From the NCBI GenBank assembly GCA_035478795.1, contig DATIJJ010000063.1:1-64000 (forward strand): a stretch of DNA of 64,000 bases. The letters are read 5' to 3'. The translations under genes were made by a program, and so were the position numbers. The notes below the pieces were generated by a model, which was not told the DNA's origin, searched no databases, and saw nothing but the letters and a program-made list of their open reading frames with translations. Shown here in pieces: positions 17,236 to 26,780 of this stretch. Source of the stretch: DATIJJ01 sp035478795 (GTDB lineage: Bacteria; Pseudomonadota; Gammaproteobacteria; DSM-16500). The stretch's first letter is position 1, and every line of letters begins with the position of its first letter.

Positions 17236-17942
17236 AATTCCTCCTGCCACACGCATTTTCCTTTTTCGGACATGGCTTGCAATTTCTGTTCATGTGCTGC
17301 CATGTCATCCGTTGTTGCAACAATAATTTTTCGATTATTTGACACGGTTAATTTTTTCAGAGGGATATCCTGACTCGCCTCTGAAACAGTATCTGCTGTC
17401 TGCATCCCTTCAAACAAACTGCCTTGCCCGCCGGTCATGGCAAGATAGACCTGCGCCAGCAATTGCGCATCCAGCAATGCGCCGTGCCATTCCCGATGGG
17501 CATTCTCTACGTTGTAACGTTTACACAAGGCATCCAGACTGTTGCGCTGACCGACATGTAATTGTCGCGCGAGCGCCAGCGTATCCAGAATGCGGCAGTA
17601 ATCAGTAATCCATCGGGGCTTTTTTTTGATAAGACCGAATTCATAATTCAGAAAACCCGTATCAAAGGGTGCATTGTGAATAACGAGTTCAGCCCCGCGG
17701 ACAAACTCAATAAATTCATCCACAATGTCTGCAAAAACCGGTTTGGTTTGCAAAAAATCCTGCGCAAGACCATGCACCGCGAGCGCTCCTTCATCAATGG
17801 GACGCTCGGGATTGATATATTGATGATAATGGTTGCCCGTCAACTTGCGGTTAATGAGCTCAACACAGCCTATTTCAATGATGCGATGCCCTTCTGCTGT
17901 TTGAAGCCCCGTGGTTTCTGTGTCCAGTATAATTTGTCGCAT
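17232..17942 (-). CDS. dnaQ: DNA polymerase III epsilon subunit, proofreading exonuclease
   Basis: DnaQ is the 3'-5' proofreading subunit of the replicative polymerase. The 236-residue protein has ExoI (ILDTETTGL), ExoII (LVIHNAPFDTGFLNYE) and ExoIII (HGALLDAQLLAQVYLAMTGG) motifs with the catalytic acids, and a C-terminal tail that would contact the alpha subunit. Its ATG overlaps the rnhA stop by one base (TAATG). In E. coli dnaQ and rnhA are divergent; here they are in the same direction and probably co-transcribed. Confidence 0.95.
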   Translation of the reverse strand: MRQIILDTETTGLQTAEGHRIIEIGCVELINRKLTGNHYHQYINPERPIDEGALAVHGLAQDFLQTKPVFADIVDEFIEFVRGAELVIHNAPFDTGFLNYEFGLIKKKPRWITDYCRILDTLALARQLHVGQRNSLDALCKRYNVENAHREWHGALLDAQLLAQVYLAMTGGQGSLFEGMQTADTVSEASQDIPLKKLTVSNNRKIIVATTDDMAAHEQKLQAMSEKGKCVWQEEF

Positions 17943-18385
17943 TACCGTTTCCCCATCAATTCATCAATGGCCCGATTGGCAAGCAGATCCGCCATTTCAT
18001 TTTCAGGATGTCCATTATGCGCCTTGACCCAGTGCCAGGTGATGGTGTGTCTCTTTGCGCTTTCATCCAGTTCTTTCCATAAATCTGCATTTTTAACCGG
18101 TTTGTTATCTGCTTTTTTCCAATGGCGTTTTTTCCAGCCATCCAGCCATACGGTAATCCCTTTTTGTAAATATTGTGAATCCGTATGCAACTCAACCCGG
18201 CATGCCTCACGTAATTGTTTTAAGGCCTGAATCGCTGCCATGAGCTCCATCCGATTATTGGTTGTATCCGATTCACTGCCAAAAAACGTTTTTTCATGTT
18301 TGCCATATCGTAGCAGAACACCCCAACCGCCTGGCCCCGGATTGCCACGGCATGCGCCGTCAGTAAAAATAATCACATGTTTCAT
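17942..18385 (-). CDS. rnhA: ribonuclease HI
   Basis: RNase HI cleaves RNA in RNA-DNA hybrids, removing primers and R-loops. The 147-residue protein starts MKHVIIFTDGACRGNPGPGG and retains the catalytic carboxylates: Asp in FTDGAC, Glu in NNRMELMA, Asp in HTDSQY and Asp in NEMADLLAN. I chose the ATG at 18385 because family members start here; a GTG at 18427 would read back into the methyltransferase gene. It is placed between a YafS-like methyltransferase and dnaQ, as in related bacteria. Confidence 0.95.
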   Translation of the reverse strand: MKHVIIFTDGACRGNPGPGGWGVLLRYGKHEKTFFGSESDTTNNRMELMAAIQALKQLREACRVELHTDSQYLQKGITVWLDGWKKRHWKKADNKPVKNADLWKELDESAKRHTITWHWVKAHNGHPENEMADLLANRAIDELMGKR

Positions 18386-18401
18386 ATCAATCCGGTTTTC
18401 A

Positions 18402-19124
18402 TCAGGAAGGCCTTGGAATCTTGACACGCATGTTAGAAAAAGTCTGCTCCCAACGCAAGCGGATAGGCGTCAGCGGAGTCACTCTGGCCTTCGCCATCAG
18501 AATATACACACCACCCAGCGGTTTGAAAGTCGCATGCCCTGCTCTCTCAAAAAACGTCGATTTGAGATAACCCTGCCACGGCAGGCCATATAAAATAAAA
18601 TCCTGTTTGATCCACTCAAAATCGGCCAATCCCAGCCACTTTTTTATCACGCCAGGCTGTATAAAATGATGGCACCAGGGAACGCCCTTCTGATGGGTCA
18701 TTGTTTTTTTTAATCCCCATAAACTCACCGGGTTGAAACCCAAAATCACAATATGCCCTTCCGGTTTCACCAGTCGGCAGGCTTCTGTCAGTAACTGCCT
18801 CGGATTATCCAGATATTCGAGGCTGTGCGGCAAAAAAACCAGATCGACCGATCCTGGCAAAATGGGCAATTCATAGAAATCACTTTCGATGGTGGTGACT
18901 GTGCCATTTTTATGGGGAAGCGGCGTAACAAGAACAGGATGTGCAATGACGCTTGCTCTGAGTAATTCAGCCTGATGAGGGACGCCAATCAGAACAGCCT
19001 GCTTTCCATAATACGTGGCCAGAGTCCCTGTTAAAAAATTTTTTTCAGCAGAAAGCACGCTCTGGCCCAGCGGTTCTGTTAACCATTGATTCCACTGTCG
19101 GGCTGCTCGATAGATCTTGATCAA
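18402..19124 (-). CDS. YafS-like SAM-dependent methyltransferase
   Basis: The 240-residue class I methyltransferase-like protein has the FLPHSLEYLDNPRQLLTEACRLVKPEGHIVILGFNP block that follows the SAM site. The glycine loop of motif I is degenerate (AVLIGVPHQAELL instead of a GxGxG run), as I recall for this family. Position between mltD and rnhA matches E. coli yafS, whose substrate is unknown. The gene ends just before rnhA and is likely its operon partner. Confidence 0.8.
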   Translation of the reverse strand: MIKIYRAARQWNQWLTEPLGQSVLSAEKNFLTGTLATYYGKQAVLIGVPHQAELLRASVIAHPVLVTPLPHKNGTVTTIESDFYELPILPGSVDLVFLPHSLEYLDNPRQLLTEACRLVKPEGHIVILGFNPVSLWGLKKTMTHQKGVPWCHHFIQPGVIKKWLGLADFEWIKQDFILYGLPWQGYLKSTFFERAGHATFKPLGGVYILMAKARVTPLTPIRLRWEQTFSNMRVKIPRPS

Positions 19125-19293
19125 TGGGAGTCCCTGCCATCAAAATGATGAATATACCTTGACCTTTGTTGCATGCAAAGATTAAATTTGGGCAAAATGA
19201 TGTGGCATATTCCTGCGAGGTCCATTTTTTTATCTTTTTGCTGGAATAGAGATAAATAATAATCCTCTTAAGGCATGAGATGAGTCAACAATA

Positions 19294-20898
19294 ATGACAC
19301 TGGCATGGCGAAAATTATTACTTAACAGAATGGTTAAAAAAGGACTGACAGGCTTTTTTTGTTTTTTCTGTTTCTTGCCAGGTGGCGTTTCTTTTGCAGC
19401 GACCAATAATGGCGAAGGTATTCAGGTTTATCAAAAAAATCTTCATTTATCGCCCGAACGAAAACAAAATCTCGCCAATGATATCAATCGCTACCACACA
19501 GCAGATAATATCTGGGACAGATTGCGCAGGCAATTTTCACTTCCCCATTATGAAAACAATCCCATCGTAGAGGCCAAAATAGAATGGTTTTTGAATCATC
19601 CGGATTTTCTGATGCATTCCATGACACGCGCGGCGCCCTATTTATATTTTATTCTTCAACAAGTCAAAAAAAGACATTTGCCCGCTGAACTGGTCCTGTT
19701 ACCGATCATAGAAAGTGCCTATAACCCGTTTGCCCTGAATACCTCCTCGGGTGCAGCGGGCATGTGGCAAATGATGTCTGCAACGGCATCAGGTTATGGC
19801 ATCAGACAAAACGGCTGGTACGATGGGCGGCGCGATGTCGTTGCCTCCACCAAGGCCGCACTGAATCACCTTGCCTATTTACAAAGTTTTTTTGAAGGAA
19901 ACTGGTTGCTGGCCATTGCAGCGTATGACACGGGAGAGGGAAATGTGCTCGCTGCCATTCGCAGAAATATTCTGCATGGCGAAAATACGGATTTCTGGTC
20001 ATTACCCGTCGCCCGGGAAACCCGGGATTATGTGCCACAATTGCTGGCGCTCGCTGTCATCATCAGTCACCCGGAACAATATCCCATTGAGTATCCCACC
20101 GTTCCCAATGCACCTTATCTCGCAGAGGTGGATGTGGGATCTCAAATGGATTTGAACGAAGCGGCTTCCTTTGCAGGCTTAAGCCTTCGGGAATTAAAGC
20201 AGCTGAATTCCGGTTACAGCCGGACAGCAACGGATCCTCATGGTCCGTTCAAAATTGTATTGCCGATTGAAAATGTCGAACAGTTCACCGAAAATCTGGC
20301 GAGCTCTTCTTTTTATGATCACGCTCATCACCTCACCGTTCCGGGTTATTCTTTCAGACACTTCGCGAGCCGGTCGCCCGATCAAAAATATAATCGAAAA
20401 AAAATAAACCCGATAAAGTCAATCAAGCCAATGTATGATGAACCCACACCACAAACCGTCGACCGGTTTGAAGAGGATGCATCCAACACATCCATTGCCG
20501 AACAAATCGTCACAGCACTGGATACACCGGATGCACATTATGTTATGCAACCCGGCGACACACTGTACATGGTGCGTGCACACGATACGCTGGATACCAT
20601 CGCGAAACATTTCCATATCAAATCGGCTACCCTCGCTATCGCCAATCAGGTGACACCCGGAAGCGCTCTTCATCCCGGCCAATCCGTTATTATTCCCACA
20701 CACAGAAACCGTTCCGGCGAATCGCAACACTATGCATTAACACCGGGCGATACGGTTTATATGGTTCGCCCGGGGGATACGATTGAAAAAATTGCCGAAA
20801 AATTTCACACAACACCCGCTGCCGTCCGACTGGCCAATCTGCTTTCGAGCAATCGACTGGAAGCGGGTGATCAGCTGGTGATTCCGACACACGTTTAA
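19294..20898 (+). CDS. mltD: membrane-bound lytic murein transglycosylase D
   Basis: MltD cleaves peptidoglycan between MurNAc and GlcNAc, leaving anhydro-muropeptides. The 534-residue protein has an N-terminal hydrophobic signal segment ending near residue 35. The SLT domain at about 115-265 has the catalytic glutamate in LPIIESAYNPFA and the SGAAGMWQMMSATA motif. Two C-terminal LysM repeats, about 425-475 and 480-534, would bind peptidoglycan. The ribosome binding site is weak; an in-frame ATG at 19330 is an alternative start. The gene is divergent from the yafS-rnhA-dnaQ unit. Confidence 0.92.
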   Translation: MTLAWRKLLLNRMVKKGLTGFFCFFCFLPGGVSFAATNNGEGIQVYQKNLHLSPERKQNLANDINRYHTADNIWDRLRRQFSLPHYENNPIVEAKIEWFLNHPDFLMHSMTRAAPYLYFILQQVKKRHLPAELVLLPIIESAYNPFALNTSSGAAGMWQMMSATASGYGIRQNGWYDGRRDVVASTKAALNHLAYLQSFFEGNWLLAIAAYDTGEGNVLAAIRRNILHGENTDFWSLPVARETRDYVPQLLALAVIISHPEQYPIEYPTVPNAPYLAEVDVGSQMDLNEAASFAGLSLRELKQLNSGYSRTATDPHGPFKIVLPIENVEQFTENLASSSFYDHAHHLTVPGYSFRHFASRSPDQKYNRKKINPIKSIKPMYDEPTPQTVDRFEEDASNTSIAEQIVTALDTPDAHYVMQPGDTLYMVRAHDTLDTIAKHFHIKSATLAIANQVTPGSALHPGQSVIIPTHRNRSGESQHYALTPGDTVYMVRPGDTIEKIAEKFHTTPAAVRLANLLSSNRLEAGDQLVIPTHV

Positions 20899-20911
20899 TT
20901 CCCTGATTAGC

Positions 20912-23900
20912 TTACCGTCGTGGTGCAAGTGGCAGGGCATTGGCAGCATCGTCTTCTTCATCTGCTGCCACCGCCTCTGCTCCATGTCGAACCATGCTTG
21001 ACTCAGGCTTCAGATTATTCTTGCCCATATGACAAAGGGTTTTCAGGGCGCTAAATGCATCCACAGCCGCATGTCCTACTTCAAGCGAAATATCGCGAGG
21101 CCAATGGCTTTCCACGCTCGCTAATAATTCAAGATCATTCGAATCTAACTTGGTAGCTAAATCACCACCTCTCCTTTGCTTGATAATTGTCAGTGCAAGT
21201 TTCAACCTGTCCATATCATCAAATGTTGGAAAGAACTGGTCTAATGAATATAGCCTTTTTTTCATTTTTTCGATGGCCATTGACGGTGTCAATGCTCTTT
21301 TTCTTGTATATTCCTTTATAATGTTCTCAATATCTCCAATCGTTTGAATGGGAATGGGTTGATCCTTCTCGTCCTTCCTTTGTTTCTGCTCTTCGGGTAG
21401 ACCAGGGCCTCGGCACTTCTGAAGACATTTAATAAACTGCGCCGTCGTTCCATTTTGATCGATTGCACCATCCTTGACCATTGCGCCATACGTTTCAATA
21501 TCATTCAACATCCGTTTGATATACAGGTCACACCACTGGATGCGTGTTTCCTTCATGTCTTCTACCAGTTTTGAAGTATGTCCCTTTAGTAATGTCTGCT
21601 CTAAAATGGCTTTAGCAGCATTGTAATCAGTGTACGGCTTGGGATTATCCCGAGTGGAATCAAATTTTGCATCTTCAGGAACCGGATCAAGTTCTGTGTC
21701 CTTAATCTTGCCATCACGATCTTGAGTCCAATAGACATCCCTTACTTCAGATCCCTCTACTTTTTTATATTTATACACATATAAAAAATCCCTGGTTGAG
21801 AGCATTGGTTTTTCGTTTTCGGCCAGTGGTTGCATCAAATGGACGTAAGTCTGCGGGTCCCTGGGCCTATTAACTGACACCAGCATGTCCACCATTACCT
21901 GGTCCAATGGATCATTATCTTTTGTTTCTCGAGGAATGTTATTTACAGCATAAATCAAGTGTTGAAGGATCTTCGGCTGCTCTGTCTTATTAGTTGCACA
22001 AGCCTTTTGCCAGTCAGCCACGAATTGCGTTAACCATTGAGCAGTCATGACCGGGTTATTGCCTTCTGTAGATTCCAGAGGAAACTGCGCAACCGTCCTG
22101 GTCTTGCATGGCATGCGAATATCATATTTGGTTTTGGGGTGATGGCCCTGATTTAATACAGCAACAACGTCCTCGTTAAAGCGCTTGTCATTACGGTCGA
22201 GCGTAGGAACCTCACCTTTTCCGATCCCCGCGAATAAACTTCTCATGGCCTCTCTTTTTCTATTCATCACCTCCTTTTGCTTCTTTATAGCCTCGTCTTG
22301 CTCCTCCTTTGCGTCCTTGCCAGTGCCAGTATCAAGTTGAATCACACTCCAACGTTGACCAGAGCATCTATACAGAAAAAAGTCATGCTTTCCACACACC
22401 AGAACAGGTGTTTTATCTTTTTTTGCCTCGTCTTCAATCTTTTTCGGGATCACTACCTGGTGTGGATAAAGACATGATGGGTCTACCATTAACCGGACGT
22501 TATATTGATCTCTCTCAATCGCTGCCTTTTCCATGTCTTTAAAAAAAGTATAGCCCGCCGGATTTTCTTGATATGTTTTGTATTCAGCGACAATCCCTTT
22601 CGTTATTTTTTTTATTTCGTCTTTTCTGAACAAAGGCCCTTTCACACCGAGATCAGGTATATCAAGCGCCTGGTACAACATGAGATGTAATGCGGGAACA
22701 AATGAACCCGGACCTTTTTCCTTCTCTCCAGGTAACTGCAGATCTTCCATTGCCATTCTCAGGCAGGTTTTAATGTATAAATTTAGTTCTCCTTCAAGTT
22801 GTTTAATCTGGTTTTTTGTATTCTCGTCCGGAAATTGATGACTTAAACTATCAATTTTTTGACCTGATTCCTGCATCTTTCTGAGAAGTATGTTAGCTAT
22901 TTCTTTATCAGATTCCGGGGCATCAAATTTTTTCACGATCTCATCATAACGAGTTACAAACAGGAGACAACCCTTAAACCGTTCTGATAATTTTTTAACG
23001 AGAGGATCTGTGGATTCCAATATCTCAACGCGTTTTGCTTTAATTTTTTCATATAAAAAGTCGGTGTTGTACTCATCCAGAATATGAGTAACATACCTGG
23101 AGCCAGCAAGTGCAGCGAACTGTTTAGAAATAAATTCTTTCTGAATTCGTTTGCATTCTGTGGCTGGTTTATATTCACCGTTTTCGCTGGAAAGATCATT
23201 TACTACCTGAAAAGGTAATGTCTCTACATGCTGACTCAATGCTTCTTCTATTTCTTTTTGTGCTGTTACTGCAATCTGTTCACCAATAGTTTGTTCAATC
23301 CATTCGTCACCCAATAAAGATCCAATAAAATTATCCAATACGCTGTCTTCTTCTCCTAAAAAAGATTTTTTAATGCCGGGGTTCGATAAATCCAGAGCAG
23401 ACCCGGTTGGAAGCAAACCTGCCCACTCACTCAGTGACATGTTTTTAATTTTTTCTTTCCATTCAGTTTTAATCAAATCGCAACGTTTCTCCGCTGTACT
23501 TCTTAAGGCTAACGCAACTATCAAAGAAAGAGCTTTAGCATCATTTTCTTTTAAAAAAATAAGGCTCTTCTGCAGAGGCTCATTTTCTCCCATCCGGGAA
23601 ATAAGAATGTCTGCCAAGGGTACAGTACTATTTTTTTCTGTACTGAATATCTCATAAATCAGGTCATCGCTGAGAGCAGCTTCTATTTTTCTGCTATGGA
23701 AATGTATCAAATTTTCACGAATAAAATAATCCTTCACATCTTTTATAATATTTTTCTTCGATTCAGCATCCAGCCGTTCAAAACGGTACATCACACCCGG
23801 TTCTTTAAAGTAACCCTGCATGAATGCATCCAGCTCTGATCTCACGACATTTTCATTTTTTTCCGGATCAAATCGATATTTATCTTGCAAATAATTGACG

Positions 23901-25879
23901 AATTGTATTTTGAGATCGCGCTGAAACGCTGCGTCATCAACCTTCTCTTCTCCAACCCGTGCCTGCCTCTTGATATTTTTATCATAATCATATCCGGGTG
24001 TTGTATTGGAATAGAGAATATCAGACCAATATTGGCGATTTTTGTCACTTTGATCGTTATTCTGAACCGTCAGTTGGCTTCTATCAAAAACAAGCGTGCC
24101 TTCACGCACACTTAATAACGGTTTAGTGTATGCATCATTAAGCACAGCTAATGCATTGTACCCACTGTTACGCGGGTCAAGCGACTGATCCACAGACATA
24201 TTCTCTACAGAAACCGTATTTCCTGAAAAAACAACTGTCTCAAAAAATATTCTCAATTCTTCATTATCTTTTTTCAATGGATTCGCCAAAATAATCTTGA
24301 TCTTTTGATTATTCGGGTTTACATGCACAAAATAGGGAAAGGGAAGATATTTTTCATGAAATAAAATTCCAGCAAAAACAATTGGCTTCTTATCTTCACC
24401 AATTACCTTATCTTCATCTCGATTCTTGAAAAGCTCTTTTATTAATTCTTTAGGAAAATTTTCATCGAAATGCATTAAATTTTCGGGTAGTTGACAAAGC
24501 TCAACGTCACCTTTCGCTTCATTTTTTAATCCGGCTACCGCAACAGCAACATCTTCTTTCTGCAGTTGATAAGCCAGATGAGATGGTGCATCTTTGTCAA
24601 CTCCCTGAACATTTTCAAGTGAACGCGGGAGATGCAATGATAGAGGAGCGTCGTATTTAGAAACAAGTTCTCTTATTTTATCGACGGTGAGTTTGATCTT
24701 ATTGACTTTTATCGTTACCCATGCCGCCGGATTTTCTTCTACCCGAGCAAGCAATGCTCTCAGGATTTTTTCTTCAGCCACTGCATTATTATTTCCAATC
24801 CACGGTTTTAAAATATCCTTAAGATCACCTGGCGCAAGCTTCTCAAATAGTGTTTCATCATTTAAAACAAGAACCACTTGCTCCGGATTGTTTATAAATT
24901 TTTTAATAAAAAACTCTCTTCTTGCTGTAATGATGTCAATAATATTGGATAACCAATCATACAATGTGTTGGGAGGTGGGCTCTGAATCTCCTTGTCATA
25001 ATACCCAATCTCTCTTTTTCTTTCTGTAGCAAAACTGTAATATTCAAGCTTCCCGGTGGTACGATCAGAATATGTTTCATGCCACTTCGCATCAGTCATT
25101 CTCAACGCATTGCAATATCGAACAAGCCCGGAAAAATCCTGCTCTTCCCCTGCCTCTCCCAGTTTCTTAACCATCTCCCGATAGCCTTTTTTCCGATCTT
25201 CAGAGAGACGTGAGTGGTCGGCCTGGTGATACCAGGTAGCCAGCTCGTCATTCGCCTTTTGCAGGACTACAGAAAACTTGTGCGTTTCGTTAAGAATGCC
25301 CTCTTCGACGCCACGCTTCAATTGGACTTCCGGCCTTTTTTCCTCTCTTTTTTCAGCTTCTGATTGTTCATTTAAAAGTGCTTCAAGAACTTTTGATGAC
25401 TGATGTTTGTGAGAAGTCCAGAACAGGTAACGCAAGCTGTCGTAATCTATTTCAAACCGGAGTGCTTTCATTTTAGTTAAAGTAAGATCAAACTCGGCGA
25501 GTGATAATGTTTCAAGCCATTCCAATTGTGAATTATTGTGTTTCGCAATCTTATCTTTGAAATCCAGATTATATCTATAATTTTCATCTATCCCTTTGAT
25601 GATCTCAGACAGCGTGTTCTGAAAGTTATTTTGCAGTTTACTGAGGAGCGTTACACAATACATTCCATTACTAATATTATTAAATAACGTTTTTACGATA
25701 AAACAAACATTTTGCGTGGAGAGCGCATTCTTGTTATGAAAAATTTCCACAACCTGACCATAGAACACATCTAAAGAATCGGATGATACAGCATCATTGC
25801 TGGCAAGAAGTCTCAATGTTTCCTGTTTATAAACATCATTGTCGCCTTGCGTATTTAACCACTCACGTAACGTCGTCAT
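20912..25879 (-). CDS. very large hypothetical protein, candidate secreted effector, 1655 aa
   Basis: I do not recognise the family. The 1655-residue protein has no signal peptide or membrane segment and is rich in charged, helical stretches. Around residues 510-590 there is a pattern faintly like CE-clan (Ulp1/YopJ) cysteine proteases, with Gln565 but Ser572 where the Cys would be. The last 27 residues carry an acidic patch (DEEDD) followed by small and hydrophobic residues, resembling the E-block signal of Dot/Icm substrates. GAGGAG precedes the ATG at 25879. The DNA looks more AT-rich than the flanking housekeeping genes. It has no operon partner. Effector status is inference. Confidence 0.75.
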   Translation of the reverse strand: MTTLREWLNTQGDNDVYKQETLRLLASNDAVSSDSLDVFYGQVVEIFHNKNALSTQNVCFIVKTLFNNISNGMYCVTLLSKLQNNFQNTLSEIIKGIDENYRYNLDFKDKIAKHNNSQLEWLETLSLAEFDLTLTKMKALRFEIDYDSLRYLFWTSHKHQSSKVLEALLNEQSEAEKREEKRPEVQLKRGVEEGILNETHKFSVVLQKANDELATWYHQADHSRLSEDRKKGYREMVKKLGEAGEEQDFSGLVRYCNALRMTDAKWHETYSDRTTGKLEYYSFATERKREIGYYDKEIQSPPPNTLYDWLSNIIDIITARREFFIKKFINNPEQVVLVLNDETLFEKLAPGDLKDILKPWIGNNNAVAEEKILRALLARVEENPAAWVTIKVNKIKLTVDKIRELVSKYDAPLSLHLPRSLENVQGVDKDAPSHLAYQLQKEDVAVAVAGLKNEAKGDVELCQLPENLMHFDENFPKELIKELFKNRDEDKVIGEDKKPIVFAGILFHEKYLPFPYFVHVNPNNQKIKIILANPLKKDNEELRIFFETVVFSGNTVSVENMSVDQSLDPRNSGYNALAVLNDAYTKPLLSVREGTLVFDRSQLTVQNNDQSDKNRQYWSDILYSNTTPGYDYDKNIKRQARVGEEKVDDAAFQRDLKIQFVNYLQDKYRFDPEKNENVVRSELDAFMQGYFKEPGVMYRFERLDAESKKNIIKDVKDYFIRENLIHFHSRKIEAALSDDLIYEIFSTEKNSTVPLADILISRMGENEPLQKSLIFLKENDAKALSLIVALALRSTAEKRCDLIKTEWKEKIKNMSLSEWAGLLPTGSALDLSNPGIKKSFLGEEDSVLDNFIGSLLGDEWIEQTIGEQIAVTAQKEIEEALSQHVETLPFQVVNDLSSENGEYKPATECKRIQKEFISKQFAALAGSRYVTHILDEYNTDFLYEKIKAKRVEILESTDPLVKKLSERFKGCLLFVTRYDEIVKKFDAPESDKEIANILLRKMQESGQKIDSLSHQFPDENTKNQIKQLEGELNLYIKTCLRMAMEDLQLPGEKEKGPGSFVPALHLMLYQALDIPDLGVKGPLFRKDEIKKITKGIVAEYKTYQENPAGYTFFKDMEKAAIERDQYNVRLMVDPSCLYPHQVVIPKKIEDEAKKDKTPVLVCGKHDFFLYRCSGQRWSVIQLDTGTGKDAKEEQDEAIKKQKEVMNRKREAMRSLFAGIGKGEVPTLDRNDKRFNEDVVAVLNQGHHPKTKYDIRMPCKTRTVAQFPLESTEGNNPVMTAQWLTQFVADWQKACATNKTEQPKILQHLIYAVNNIPRETKDNDPLDQVMVDMLVSVNRPRDPQTYVHLMQPLAENEKPMLSTRDFLYVYKYKKVEGSEVRDVYWTQDRDGKIKDTELDPVPEDAKFDSTRDNPKPYTDYNAAKAILEQTLLKGHTSKLVEDMKETRIQWCDLYIKRMLNDIETYGAMVKDGAIDQNGTTAQFIKCLQKCRGPGLPEEQKQRKDEKDQPIPIQTIGDIENIIKEYTRKRALTPSMAIEKMKKRLYSLDQFFPTFDDMDRLKLALTIIKQRRGGDLATKLDSNDLELLASVESHWPRDISLEVGHAAVDAFSALKTLCHMGKNNLKPESSMVRHGAEAVAADEEDDAANALPLAPRR

Positions 25880-25967
25880 CTCTCACTCCTCACGGTTTAT
25901 AGGCCGGTGCATCGATCAAATATACACCAAATTTGGTCAATAAATGAGTTTATGATACCTATTTCAC

Positions 25968-25984
25968 CTTAAGAAAAACTTAAC
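25968..25984 (-). promoter_or_regulatory. candidate PmrA-like tandem TTAA box upstream of the 1655-aa gene
   Basis: On the minus strand the 17 bases gttaagtttttcttaag contain two TTAA cores 11 bases apart. As I recall it, the PmrA site in Legionella and Coxiella effector promoters is cTTAATatT repeated with the same 11-base period. TATCAT, a possible -10, starts 10 bases downstream. The 12-base palindrome accaaatttggt at 25926-25937 lies between this box and the gene and could be a second operator. Confidence 0.35.
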
Positions 25985-26006
25985 TGGCTGAATTAAAACA
26001 AAAACA

Positions 26007-26687
26007 TCAGGATGTGGCCGTCAGGCTGACCAGCAATACATTGTCCATTTGCCGTGGGGAAGTCATAACATATTGATTTAAATAGCCTATGTCAAAAATG
26101 ATGGTTTTGGTGAGCTCGGTGCCAATACCCATAAAAGCACGATTTTGTTCAAAAAAATGCGGAACAGCCCAATCAGGTTGATTGAGATTCAGGAAGATTT
26201 CGTCATAGAGAGCCAGCGAATGCGTTGGCCATCGTTTGAACGGAATACGGGCAAACAATCTTTCCCGGAATCGATAGGCAATCCCGGGGTGGCCCGCCAG
26301 CCTTCGCTCTTCCAAACGGCTACGACTGATCAATGCATACGTGGGTGTCGGGGGAATCATCCAGTTGAGCTGTTGCCAGAGCCGGTATTCATGCAAGATG
26401 TTGCCGGATAGCGTTTTGGTCAGATACCACCCGAGACCGCCCAGCAAAATCATATCCGGTGTCGTTTGATAACCGGCGCCTGCTGCCATGTTCACCTGGT
26501 TAAATTTATAGGGATCATCGATGAATCTTAATTGCGGTTCAAGATAATATTTCCATGGGCTGTCTTTCTGGAATGACCCGAGAACCGTTGCGTTAAACCA
26601 AAGTTTGGTGTGTTCTTCAACAGAAAAGGCAGACTGATAAAAAAGCAGAAGGATAAAAAGAAAAAAAATCCCTTTTACTTTTTTCAT
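26007..26687 (-). CDS. DUF2490-family outer-membrane beta-barrel protein
   Basis: The 226-residue protein begins with a clear signal peptide (MKKVKGIFFLFILLLFYQSAFS) and continues as alternating beta strands with the DUF2490 pattern: LWFNATVLGSF, WKYYLEPQLRF, AAGAGYQTTP, HEYRLWQQL and RSRLEERR. It ends on a short polar tail rather than an aromatic. Members are predicted porin-like barrels without known substrate. The ATG at 26687 fits the signal peptide; an ATG at 26702 adds five residues. A terminator separates it from the upstream lipoprotein gene. Confidence 0.8.
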   Translation of the reverse strand: MKKVKGIFFLFILLLFYQSAFSVEEHTKLWFNATVLGSFQKDSPWKYYLEPQLRFIDDPYKFNQVNMAAGAGYQTTPDMILLGGLGWYLTKTLSGNILHEYRLWQQLNWMIPPTPTYALISRSRLEERRLAGHPGIAYRFRERLFARIPFKRWPTHSLALYDEIFLNLNQPDWAVPHFFEQNRAFMGIGTELTKTIIFDIGYLNQYVMTSPRQMDNVLLVSLTATS

Positions 26688-26724
26688 TACATATCTGTGC
26701 ATTTGATATCATCATCCTGAAGAC

Positions 26725-26757
26725 AAAAAAAAGCCCCATGAGAATCTCACAGGGCTT
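26725..26757 (-). terminator. intrinsic terminator after the 17-kDa-antigen-like gene
   Basis: On the minus strand the stem AGCCCTGTGAGA pairs with TCTCATGGGGCT apart from one mismatch, and is followed by seven Ts. It begins 24 bases after the lipoprotein stop codon. Confidence 0.8.
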
Positions 26758-26780
26758 TACAAACCTCAAGCATACTTTTT

